Shown here: one piece after another, positions 1 to 6,189 of the stretch | How the letters are laid out: each line of letters starts with the position of its first letter | How positions within the stretch are numbered: position 1 is the stretch's first letter | Source: JAVVEW01 sp032251045 | GTDB lineage: Bacteria; Pseudomonadota; Gammaproteobacteria; Methylococcales; Methylomonadaceae | NCBI GenBank assembly: GCA_032251045.1 | Contig: JAVVEW010000077.1 | Coordinates: forward strand, 1-7,971 | Direction of reading: 5' to 3' | Length of the DNA: 7,971 bases | Position numbers and translations under genes: made by a program | Notes under the pieces: model-generated | What the model was told of the DNA's origin: nothing | What the model saw: only the letters and a program-made list of their open reading frames with translations | Database searches by the model: none

Positions 1-360
1 GCCTAAATCCAGTAGTTTGACGTGGCTTGATGTAGGCTGTAAAGCCAGCGCCTGCTCAATCAAGTGTTCGGTTTCGGGGCGGGGAATCAGTACATCGGCG
101 CTGACGTTGAAGGTACGTGACCAGAATTCGCGCTCTCCGATCAGGTAGGCAATTGGCCAGCCGCGCTGACGTTGTTCCAGAAGAGTTGTAAATGTTTCTT
201 GCTCGACATTGTTTACTTGACGTTCCGGCCAGGTGCGTAAATAGACGCGGTTTTTCTTTAATGTGTGGGCGAGTAGGACTTCTGCGTCCAGTCTTGGCGT
301 TTCAGTGCAGTCGCTGAGCAATTGGCTAGCCTGATTGAGCCAATTTTGAATGGTTTGCAT
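1..360 (-). CDS. prmC: PrmC (HemK), release factor glutamine methyltransferase, 5' part only
   Basis: PrmC methylates the glutamine of the GGQ motif in release factors 1 and 2, using S-adenosylmethionine, in the cytoplasm. The window holds the first 120 codons. They start at an ATG whose complement is at 358-360 and run off the window edge. I translated this stretch by hand. It contains the family signature LIPRPETE at residues 91-98, just after the N-terminal helical domain that binds the release factor. It breaks off at LLDLG (116-120), where the SAM-binding glycine loop of the Rossmann fold begins. The catalytic NPPY motif lies outside the window. The start is one base after the prfA stop, and no Shine-Dalgarno sequence is visible, so translation is probably coupled to prfA. 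Its neighbour encodes its substrate, RF1. The identification is firm; the integrity of the rest of the gene cannot be judged. Confidence 0.95.
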   Translation of the reverse strand, partial: MQTIQNWLNQASQLLSDCTETPRLDAEVLLAHTLKKNRVYLRTWPERQVNNVEQETFTTLLEQRQRGWPIAYLIGEREFWSRTFNVSADVLIPRPETEHLIEQALALQPTSSHVKLLDLG

Positions 361-361
361 A

Positions 362-1447
362 TCAGTCACGGTTTAATTGGCTGAGCATTTCCGTGTGATG
401 TTCGTTGAGCAGCGGGTTAATGACTTGCGCTAAGTCACCTTGCAGTACGGTTTCCAGTTTGTACAGGGTCAGGTTAATGCGGTGGTCGGTCAGCCGACCT
501 TGCGGGAAATTGTAGGTGCGAATGCGTTCGGAACGGTCGCCGCTGCCGACTTGCAGTTTTCGATTTTGAGCTTGTTCGCTTTGTTGTTTGCTGCGTTCGT
601 CGGCAAGCAATTTGGCCTGCAACAAGCTGAGTGCGCGGGCGCGGTTTTTGTGTTGCGAGCGCTCGTCCTGACATTCCACCACCAGGCCGGTTGGCAGATG
701 CGTGATGCGGATGGCCGAGTCGGTTTTGTTGACATGTTGACCGCCGGCGCCGGAAGCGCGAAACGTGTCGATGCGTAGCGTATCCGGGCTGAGTGTGATT
801 TGTTCGATTTCATCGAGTTCAGGTAGTACCGCCACGGTACAGGCCGAGGTGTGAATCCTGCCTTGTGATTCGGTTGCCGGCACGCGCTGTACGCGATGGG
901 TGCCGGATTCGAATTTTAATTGTGAATACACGTTTTGCCCCTGAATGCGCAGAATCAGTTCTTTGTGGCCGCCCATTTCGCCAGGGCTGTCGCTGATGGT
1001 TTCTGTGCGCCAGTGTTGCATTTCGGCATAGCGCTGATACATTCGCGCCAGATCGCCGGCAAACAGCGCTGCCTCATCGCCGCCTGTGCCTGCACGAATT
1101 TCCAGGAATACATTCCGGCCATCGTCGGGGTCTTTAGGGAGTAAGGCAATCTTCAGTGCGTGCTCAAGCTCGCCTAGTTGAGCTTGTAAAGGTGCGATTT
1201 CCGCTTTCGCCAGCGCTTTCAGTTCCGGGTCGTCTTCCTGGCTCAGTTCAATGGCCGAGTCCAGTTCCTGTTGCAGTTTTTGGTGGTTGCGAAAATGTTC
1301 GACAACGCTATCGAGCTGGGCGTATTCCTGACTTAATGCCTTAAATTGTTCAGTATTATTTTGCACCTCAGGGCTGGCCAGCAGTTGGGTGATTTCTTCA
1401 AACCGGTCAGAGAGATTATCGAGTTTGCTTTGAATGCGCGGGTTCAT
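362..1447 (-). CDS. prfA: Peptide chain release factor 1 (RF1)
   Basis: RF1 reads UAA and UAG stop codons in the ribosomal A site and triggers hydrolysis of peptidyl-tRNA. The product is 361 residues, the normal family length. The stop-codon reading motif is PAT at residues 190-192, in the context RVPATESQGRIHTSA. This identifies RF1 rather than RF2, which carries SPF there. The catalytic GGQ is at 235-237 within GAGGQHVNKTDSA, and Gln237 is the residue PrmC would methylate. The N-terminal third is helical domain 1. The start ATG overlaps the hemA stop in an ATGA arrangement. No Shine-Dalgarno sequence precedes it, so it probably depends on translational coupling from hemA. Nothing is missing or unusual in the protein. 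Confidence 0.98.
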   Translation of the reverse strand: MNPRIQSKLDNLSDRFEEITQLLASPEVQNNTEQFKALSQEYAQLDSVVEHFRNHQKLQQELDSAIELSQEDDPELKALAKAEIAPLQAQLGELEHALKIALLPKDPDDGRNVFLEIRAGTGGDEAALFAGDLARMYQRYAEMQHWRTETISDSPGEMGGHKELILRIQGQNVYSQLKFESGTHRVQRVPATESQGRIHTSACTVAVLPELDEIEQITLSPDTLRIDTFRASGAGGQHVNKTDSAIRITHLPTGLVVECQDERSQHKNRARALSLLQAKLLADERSKQQSEQAQNRKLQVGSGDRSERIRTYNFPQGRLTDHRINLTLYKLETVLQGDLAQVINPLLNEHHTEMLSQLNRD

Positions 1448-2703
1448 GATGGGGTGTCGAGTTTGAACAGGTGGCGGGCGGCTTCAATCAAGTCGTGACG
1501 TTCGTTGGCACCCGCTTCGCGTAACTGAACACTGGCGGTATGGGTCAGGCGGTTGGTTAGGGTGTGCGCCATGCGCGTCAGGACGATTTCCGGGTCGGCA
1601 CCGGCCTGGAGTTGGCTTAATGCCTTGCGGACGCTTTGCTCACGAAGTGTTTGGGCTTGCAGGCGATATTGGCGAATGGTGTCAAACGCATTTTGGGTTT
1701 TTAGCCAGGCTAAAAACCGATCAACCTGGGCATCGATGATTTCTTCGGCTTGTTCGGCGGCTTGGCGACGATTGTGTAGGTTTTCATCAACCGTGTTTTG
1801 TAAATCATCAATAGTGTAAAGATAGACATCAGGCAATTGTGCCACCTCCGCTTCGATATCGCGGGGTACAGCCAGATCGACCATGAATACAGGTTTATGC
1901 TTGCGCTTTTTGATGGCGCTTTCCATCCGGCCTTTGCCTAGAATCGGCAGGCTGCTGGCCGTTGCCGAAACGACGATGTCGGCCTCGGCTAAATGTTGAT
2001 TGAGTTCGGACAAGGCAATGGCGTAGCCATTGAACTGCATGGCCAGAGCATGGGCTTTGTCAAATGTGCGATTGGCGATGATGATGCGGCCAATGCCTTT
2101 TTGCATTAAATGTCGGGCGGTGAGTTCCATAGTTTCACCCGCGCCGATTAACAGCGCGGTTTGTGCGTCCAGGCGGTCGAAGATCTGTTGCGCTAGTTGC
2201 ACGGCGGCAAACGCGATGGATACCGGGCTGGAGCCAATCGCCGTGTCGGTACGAATCTTTTTTGCGGCGGCGAAGGTGTGCTGAAATAAGCGCCCTAGGT
2301 GTTTGCCCAGGGTTTTTGCCTCTACGGCCGCCTGGTAGGCGGTTTTTAATTGGCCTAGAATCTGGGGTTCACCGAGAATCATGGAGTCTAGGCCGCAGGC
2401 TACCCTGAGCATGTGGCGAATACTTTGACTGTCTTGGTGGGTGTATAAAAAAGGTGCGAATTCCCGCGTGTTAAGGTGTTGATTGCGAGCGATCCAGTCA
2501 ATAAGGATGATGTTATTGGCATCCTCCAGTTCGCAGTAGAATTCGGTGCGATTACAGGTTGACAGAATGGCAGCTGAACGCACGGGTTTTAATTGAATCA
2601 ATTCACGCAGCGCAGGCGCTAAAGCGGCGTCAGGAACCGCTAAGCGTTCGCGCAATTGGATAGGGGCGGTGGTATGATTGATGCCGAGTGTCAGTAAGGT
2701 CAT
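1444..2703 (-). CDS. hemA: Glutamyl-tRNA reductase
   Basis: HemA uses NADPH to reduce glutamyl-tRNA(Glu) to glutamate-1-semialdehyde, the first committed step of tetrapyrrole synthesis by the C5 route. The 419-residue product has the usual length. The catalytic cysteine is Cys50 in LSTCNRTEFY. The substrate-binding signature GLDSMILGEPQILGQ is at 104-118. The NADPH-binding Rossmann domain starts at LLIGAGETMELTARHL (185-200). The C-terminal part (about 310-415) is the long helix and dimerisation domain. The N terminus MTLLTLGINHTTAP closely resembles the enterobacterial form, in which the first residues govern haem-dependent proteolysis; whether that applies here is inference. No Shine-Dalgarno sequence precedes the ATG. 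hemA is the first gene of the minus-strand operon with prfA and prmC. Confidence 0.98.
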   Translation of the reverse strand: MTLLTLGINHTTAPIQLRERLAVPDAALAPALRELIQLKPVRSAAILSTCNRTEFYCELEDANNIILIDWIARNQHLNTREFAPFLYTHQDSQSIRHMLRVACGLDSMILGEPQILGQLKTAYQAAVEAKTLGKHLGRLFQHTFAAAKKIRTDTAIGSSPVSIAFAAVQLAQQIFDRLDAQTALLIGAGETMELTARHLMQKGIGRIIIANRTFDKAHALAMQFNGYAIALSELNQHLAEADIVVSATASSLPILGKGRMESAIKKRKHKPVFMVDLAVPRDIEAEVAQLPDVYLYTIDDLQNTVDENLHNRRQAAEQAEEIIDAQVDRFLAWLKTQNAFDTIRQYRLQAQTLREQSVRKALSQLQAGADPEIVLTRMAHTLTNRLTHTASVQLREAGANERHDLIEAARHLFKLDTPS

Positions 2704-2733
2704 CGCGGTCGATGAGAAAGTGAACCTTGATAC

Positions 2734-2766
2734 GCCGGGCGTGGCAGCTTTGTGCGCGTACCCGGC
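2734..2766 (-). promoter_or_regulatory. Possible hairpin in the hemA 5' leader
   Basis: GCCGGG (2734-2739) and CCCGGC (2761-2766) form a six-base GC-only inverted repeat with a 21-base loop. A second pairing, TACGC (2731-2735) with GCGTA (2756-2760), shares bases 2734-2735 with the first, so the two stems exclude each other. Given the candidate start near 2768, the structure would sit at the 5' end of the hemA transcript. There is no U-run after it, so it is not an obvious terminator. Stems this short can occur by chance. Confidence 0.3.
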
Positions 2767-2774
2767 AATGCTTT

Positions 2775-2802
2775 AATATACCATTATTTTAACTGTCGTC
2801 AT
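2775..2802 (-). promoter_or_regulatory. Candidate sigma70 promoter for hemA-prfA-prmC
   Basis: On the minus strand a -10 box TATATT (2775-2780) lies 16 bases downstream of ATGACG (2797-2802), a four-of-six match to the -35 consensus. Initiation would fall near 2768, giving a leader of about 65 bases before the hemA start. The surrounding region is AT-rich compared with the coding sequence. The -35 match is only fair, so this is a proposal rather than a firm call. Confidence 0.4.
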
Positions 2803-2876
2803 TGTTTAACCTGTGTGTGGTTGGCGTGTTCGTGGCCATGCCAAAAAGGGTTGTAACGCATGTCTTAATCGGACAA

Positions 2877-2881
2877 AAGGA
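2877..2881 (+). promoter_or_regulatory. Ribosome binding site that fixes the GTG start of the TPR lipoprotein
   Basis: AAGGA lies seven bases upstream of the GTG at 2889. The reading frame is open further upstream, to a TTG at 2802, but that would put 29 extra residues in front of a complete lipoprotein signal peptide. The binding site and the signal peptide agree on GTG 2889. Confidence 0.8.
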
Positions 2882-2888
2882 TGGGCTG

Positions 2889-4622
2889 GTGAATAGAAAC
2901 CTGATTGTAGTAGTGTCTTTGTTGCTCTTGTCCGCATGCGCCAGCGTGCCAGAGCTGCGTGGTAAAACCGAGTCCGATGGCTCCTTAGGCGTGCTTACGC
3001 CTATGCCCGATGGTTTGCCAAATACGGAAATTGATCCTGCAGTGATGTATATGCTGTTGGTCGCTGAAATTGCTGGCCAGCGCGAGCAGTATGATATTGC
3101 CCTGGAAGGCTATCTGGAGGTGGCAAAGCTGGTTAATGATGCTCAGGTGGCCGAACGGGCTGCAAAAATTGCGCTTTATGTGCGTGATGCGGAGAAGGCG
3201 GGACAAGCGGCGGAGCTGTGGCTTAAGCAAGATGAGAGTAACGAAACGGCACGTAAAATTGCGTTGCTGGCGGCATTGAAAACGGAGCGGGTTGATGCGG
3301 CATTAACCCATGCCGAGGTGCTGTTGGGCAAGGATGAAGAAGGATTTCAAAATACCGTGCTTGAGCTTGCTCAGGCCTTAGGCGCGGATGTTAATATTGC
3401 CGTTGTTTACGAGATGTTGTCAGGTTTAGCTGCCAGTCATTCCGAAAATGCGAGCTTGCCTTACATGCAGGCATTGTTTGCGTTGCGCCTGGACAGTGAT
3501 GTTTTGGCCTTGCAAAGCATTGAGCGTGCGCTGGCCATTCGTCCTGGCTGGGATAAAGCCCTGTTGCTAAAGGCGCAGCTGTTGCTGCAGGCGGGGGATC
3601 TGCAGGAGGCGGATGCCTTGCTGAGTTTACTGGATGAGCGTAACCCTGACGATCTTGGGGTAAAGAAATTACTGGCGCAAGTCACATTGAAGCGCGCCGA
3701 TTATGGCCGGGCGCAGAAGTTATACCAACAAATGCTTGCCGACAATGATCAGGACGATCAGGCGCGTTTTGCGTTGGCATTGGTGAATTTGCAGTTGGGT
3801 CAAATCGATGACGCGCAAGCACAGCTTACGGTTTTAAGTCGTCAGCCGCAGTGGCGAGATCGGGCGTATTTCTATTTAGCGCAGATTGCGTTACAGGATG
3901 AGGATCACGAGCGCGCATTGAGTTTTTTTGACAGGGTTCAGGGTGATCAGGACTTGGCGTTCACCGCACGGATCGCGGCGGCGTCCTTGCTGATCAAAAA
4001 TGCCCAATGGTCGTCCGCCTGGTCACGCATCGAGGCCGTGCAGGCTGTCGAAACGGCTCATCGAGTGCGATTGGTATTGCTTAAGGCCGAGTTCCATGAG
4101 GCGCAAAAGCAGTATCAACAAGCATTTGAACAGTTGACCGAGGGATTGGTTGCTTTGCCTGGGCAGTTGGAATTGCTTTATGCGCGCGCCCTGGTCGCAG
4201 AGCGAATGGGATCCTTGGCGCAAGTCGAGCAGGACTTAACCCAGTTGCTGGCGCAGGAGCCTGATAATGCCAGTGCGCTCAATGCGTTAGGATATAGCTT
4301 GGTGGTGCATAGTGAGCGTTATGACGAGGCAGCGCAGTTGTTGGAAAAAGCGCTGGCTTTACGTCCTGACGAGGCGGTCATACTTGACAGTTATGGCTGG
4401 TTGCAATTTAAGCTTGGTCGCCTGGAGCAGGCGCTCACCTATCTCGAAAAAGCTTATGCCATGCTGCAGGAAACAGAAATTGCCGCGCATCTTGCCGAGG
4501 TGAAATGGCGATTGGGCCAGAAAGATAGCGCCAGAATGCTGTTGCATCCTTTGTTGAAAGCCCATCCGGATGACGATTATTTACAGGATGTACTGGAAAG
4601 ACTGCCGGGACTTAGGCCTTGA
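2889..4622 (+). CDS. lbcA: TPR-repeat outer-membrane lipoprotein, likely LbcA
   Basis: From the GTG start the product has 577 residues. Residues 1-17 are a lipoprotein signal peptide (MNRNLIVVV, then lipobox LSAC, lipidated Cys17). The residue after Cys is Ala, not Asp, which favours sorting to the outer membrane. The rest is helical with many tetratricopeptide units. Clear ones lie at about 188-221, 222-255, 256-289, 290-322, 323-356, 427-460, 461-495 and 496-526. In Pseudomonas aeruginosa the gene at this position (PA4667) encodes LbcA, the TPR lipoprotein that binds the periplasmic protease CtpA and helps it degrade peptidoglycan hydrolases. I assign the name from matching gene order, size and architecture, not from an alignment, so function remains inferred. 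The stop overlaps the lolB start by four bases. Other TPR scaffolds are possible. Confidence 0.85.
   Translation: MNRNLIVVVSLLLLSACASVPELRGKTESDGSLGVLTPMPDGLPNTEIDPAVMYMLLVAEIAGQREQYDIALEGYLEVAKLVNDAQVAERAAKIALYVRDAEKAGQAAELWLKQDESNETARKIALLAALKTERVDAALTHAEVLLGKDEEGFQNTVLELAQALGADVNIAVVYEMLSGLAASHSENASLPYMQALFALRLDSDVLALQSIERALAIRPGWDKALLLKAQLLLQAGDLQEADALLSLLDERNPDDLGVKKLLAQVTLKRADYGRAQKLYQQMLADNDQDDQARFALALVNLQLGQIDDAQAQLTVLSRQPQWRDRAYFYLAQIALQDEDHERALSFFDRVQGDQDLAFTARIAAASLLIKNAQWSSAWSRIEAVQAVETAHRVRLVLLKAEFHEAQKQYQQAFEQLTEGLVALPGQLELLYARALVAERMGSLAQVEQDLTQLLAQEPDNASALNALGYSLVVHSERYDEAAQLLEKALALRPDEAVILDSYGWLQFKLGRLEQALTYLEKAYAMLQETEIAAHLAEVKWRLGQKDSARMLLHPLLKAHPDDDYLQDVLERLPGLRP
4607..4610 (+). 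promoter_or_regulatory. Ribosome binding site for the TTG start of lolB
   Basis: GGGA lies eight bases before the TTG at 4619 and inside the end of the upstream gene. The in-frame ATG at 4640 has no comparable site. This, together with the TTGA stop/start overlap, favours TTG 4619. Confidence 0.5.
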
Positions 4623-5266
4623 GTAAAAAAATAGCCACAATGAGGTGGCATTTTTGGTTAAATTTCGCGCTGTCTTGGTTGGGTTGGCTGGTGGTCACTG
4701 GTTTATTGGTGGCCTGTTCGAGTGCGCCAGTTATCCGCGATTTCGAAGCGTATTCCGCCGATTCCAGAAAGTCGCTGTTGATGCTCGAGGAGTGGCGATT
4801 GCTGGGGCGGGTAGCGGTTCAAACAGCTGAAGAGTCTTGGAATGCTAATCTTGATTGGCGTCGTCATGGCGGCGCGGATCATCTTCGATTTTACGGGCCG
4901 CTCGGGCAGGGGGCGGTCAGTGTACAATTGGACGCTGAGGTTGTGGTGATTGATCGCGGTGATGGCGAGGAGCGTTATGGGCTGGATCAGCAGACTGAAA
5001 TAGCTCGTCGCCTGGGGGTGTCGGTGCCATTGCAAGCACTGCGCTATTGGGTGTTGGGAGTGCCTGAGCCGCAGGCCTCCTATGAGTTGCGCTGGCGCGG
5101 CTTTCAACAAGATGACTGGATCGTGACCTATACACAAATGCAGTCTACACAAGTTGGTTCATTGCCGTACAGGGCGCGCATGGAAGGCGCGTCTTTGGTG
5201 CTAAAGCTTATTGTCGATCAATGGGAGTTTTATGATGATGCCGGAACGCTGGGCGGCGCCCGCTAA
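4619..5266 (+). CDS. lolB: LolB, outer-membrane lipoprotein receptor
   Basis: LolB takes lipoproteins from the periplasmic carrier LolA and inserts them in the inner leaflet of the outer membrane; it is itself a lipoprotein. The product has 215 residues with a signal peptide and lipobox LVAC (lipidated Cys33, followed by Ser, which favours the outer membrane). Recognisable LolB stretches are WRLLGRVAV (59-67), FYGPLGQGAV (91-100), LRYWVLGVPEP (141-151) and LVLKLIVDQWEF (193-204). The family was once called HemM because it lies beside hemA, as it does here. The TTG start overlaps the upstream stop in a TTGA arrangement; an internal ATG at 4640 would shorten the signal peptide by seven residues and cannot be excluded. 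The 3' end overlaps ispE by 32 bases. Confidence 0.93.
   Translation: MSKKIATMRWHFWLNFALSWLGWLVVTGLLVACSSAPVIRDFEAYSADSRKSLLMLEEWRLLGRVAVQTAEESWNANLDWRRHGGADHLRFYGPLGQGAVSVQLDAEVVVIDRGDGEERYGLDQQTEIARRLGVSVPLQALRYWVLGVPEPQASYELRWRGFQQDDWIVTYTQMQSTQVGSLPYRARMEGASLVLKLIVDQWEFYDDAGTLGGAR
5223..5227 (+). promoter_or_regulatory. Ribosome binding site for ispE, inside lolB
   Basis: GGGAG precedes three consecutive ATG codons at 5232, 5235 and 5238. The gaps are four, seven and ten bases. The middle ATG has the best spacing and is used for the ispE call; either neighbour changes the protein by one residue. Confidence 0.7.
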
Positions 5267-6068
5267 GCTGAATCTGCTGTTAAAGGTGGTGGGGCGTCGT
5301 GAAGATGGCTATCATCTGTTGCAGACCGTATTTCAATTTTTAGACTGGTGCGATTGGATAACATTTGAACCTGAGCCTACGGGCATTGTTACCTTGGCTA
5401 AGCCATTGTGCGGTGTGGCGGAGGCGGAAGATTTGACCGTGCGTGCAGCGCGATTATTATTGGCAGAAACAGATGTTCGTGCGGGTGTTCGCATCGGTGT
5501 GGAAAAGAACTTGCCCATGGGGGGGGGGCTCGGTGGAGGCAGTTCGGATGCGGCGACCACATTAGTAGCATTGAATGCGCTATGGGGACTGGGGCTGTCG
5601 AAGGCCGATTTGATGCGTTTGGCTTTGCGGCTGGGTGCCGATGTGCCCGTGTTTGTGTTCGGTCATGCCGCCTGGGCCGAAGGTGTGGGTGAGTTATTGA
5701 CCGAGATCAAGCCTGATGAGTGTTGGGCTGTGGTGCTGCGGCCAGCATGTCATATTGATACAGGAGAGGTATTTAGGTCGGACCTGTTGACACGCAATAG
5801 TAAGCCTGTCACAATAACGGACTTTTCTGAGGGGCTTGCGGATAACGATTGCTTGCCGGCAGTTAAAGTGCTTTATCCAGAAGTTGCCAAGGCAATGTCC
5901 GTCTTAAGCAGGTATGGAGAAAGCAGGCTGACAGGTACAGGTAGTTGTGTCTTTGTATTGTTCCCGGAAAAAGAAAAAGCTGCGCAAGCGTTTCAGGAGT
6001 TGCGTGCGCAATGGAATGTTTGTCTGGTCAAGACTTTAAATTGCTCACCGTTATACTCCGCAATTTAA
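5235..6068 (+). CDS. ispE: 4-diphosphocytidyl-2-C-methyl-D-erythritol kinase
   Basis: IspE uses ATP to phosphorylate 4-diphosphocytidyl-methylerythritol, the fourth step of the MEP pathway to isoprenoid precursors. The 277-residue product is a GHMP kinase of normal length. Visible motifs are APAKLNLLLKV near the N terminus with catalytic Lys11, the ATP-binding glycine loop PMGGGLGGGSSDAA (94-107), the catalytic Asp136 in LGADVPVF, and the third GHMP motif SRLTGTGSCVF (230-240). The start is one of three tandem ATG codons; the middle one is chosen by spacing to GGGAG. The gene begins inside lolB, in another frame, which suggests coupled translation. The glycine-loop codons ATG GGG GGG GGG create a ten-base G run at 5519-5528. 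The frame is intact through it. A tRNA-Gln follows 13 bases after the stop. Confidence 0.97.
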   Translation: MMPERWAAPAKLNLLLKVVGRREDGYHLLQTVFQFLDWCDWITFEPEPTGIVTLAKPLCGVAEAEDLTVRAARLLLAETDVRAGVRIGVEKNLPMGGGLGGGSSDAATTLVALNALWGLGLSKADLMRLALRLGADVPVFVFGHAAWAEGVGELLTEIKPDECWAVVLRPACHIDTGEVFRSDLLTRNSKPVTITDFSEGLADNDCLPAVKVLYPEVAKAMSVLSRYGESRLTGTGSCVFVLFPEKEKAAQAFQELRAQWNVCLVKTLNCSPLYSAI

Positions 6069-6081
6069 GACTTCTGTTTAT

Positions 6082-6156
6082 TGGGCCGTCGCCAAGCGGT
6101 AAGGCACGGGGTTTTGATCCCCGCATACCCAGGTTCGAATCCTGGCGGCCCAGCCA
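6082..6156 (+). tRNA. tRNA-Gln (anticodon TTG)
   Basis: This 75-base gene folds as a full cloverleaf. The acceptor stem is TGGGCCG with CGGCCCA, and CCA (6154-6156) is encoded. The anticodon stem CGGGG/CCCCG carries the loop TTTTGAT with anticodon TTG at 6114-6116, reading CAA. The T-stem CCAGG/CCTGG has loop TTCGAAT. The U1-A72 pair and G73 discriminator match known glutamine tRNA identity elements. It lies between ispE and prs with short spacers and no terminator, so it is probably released from a polycistronic transcript by RNase P and 3' nucleases. The same placement is known in Pseudomonas. Confidence 0.97.
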
Positions 6157-6179
6157 TTTCCTCGATTAAATCCGTTTTT

Positions 6180-6183
6180 GGAG
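6180..6183 (+). promoter_or_regulatory. Ribosome binding site of prs
   Basis: GGAG lies six bases before the ATG at 6190. It overlaps an upstream in-frame TTG at 6178, which is therefore unlikely to be the start. Confidence 0.75.
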
Positions 6184-6189
6184 TGGTTC

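Noticed and set aside
440..778. Open frame of 112 codons antisense to prfA
   Set aside because: Fully opposite conserved RF1 coding sequence including the GGQ region, with no independent support.
2732..2742. Palindrome ACGCC-G-GGCGT as a possible operator for the divergent genes
   Set aside because: Short, GC-rich and not at a convincing position relative to either promoter; no known operator is matched.
2802..2888. Upstream TTG-initiated extension of the TPR lipoprotein by 29 residues
   Set aside because: It would place extra residues before a complete lipoprotein signal peptide, and the well-spaced AAGGA points to GTG 2889.
4703..5152. Open frame of 149 codons antisense to lolB
   Set aside because: It lies wholly opposite a well-supported gene, has no recognisable motif or binding site, and its residue composition looks like a shadow frame.
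6030..6057. Possible promoter for tRNA-Gln with -10 TATACT at 6052-6057 inside the end of ispE
   Set aside because: No acceptable -35 box at 16-18 bases and no extended -10 motif; too weak to list as a feature.
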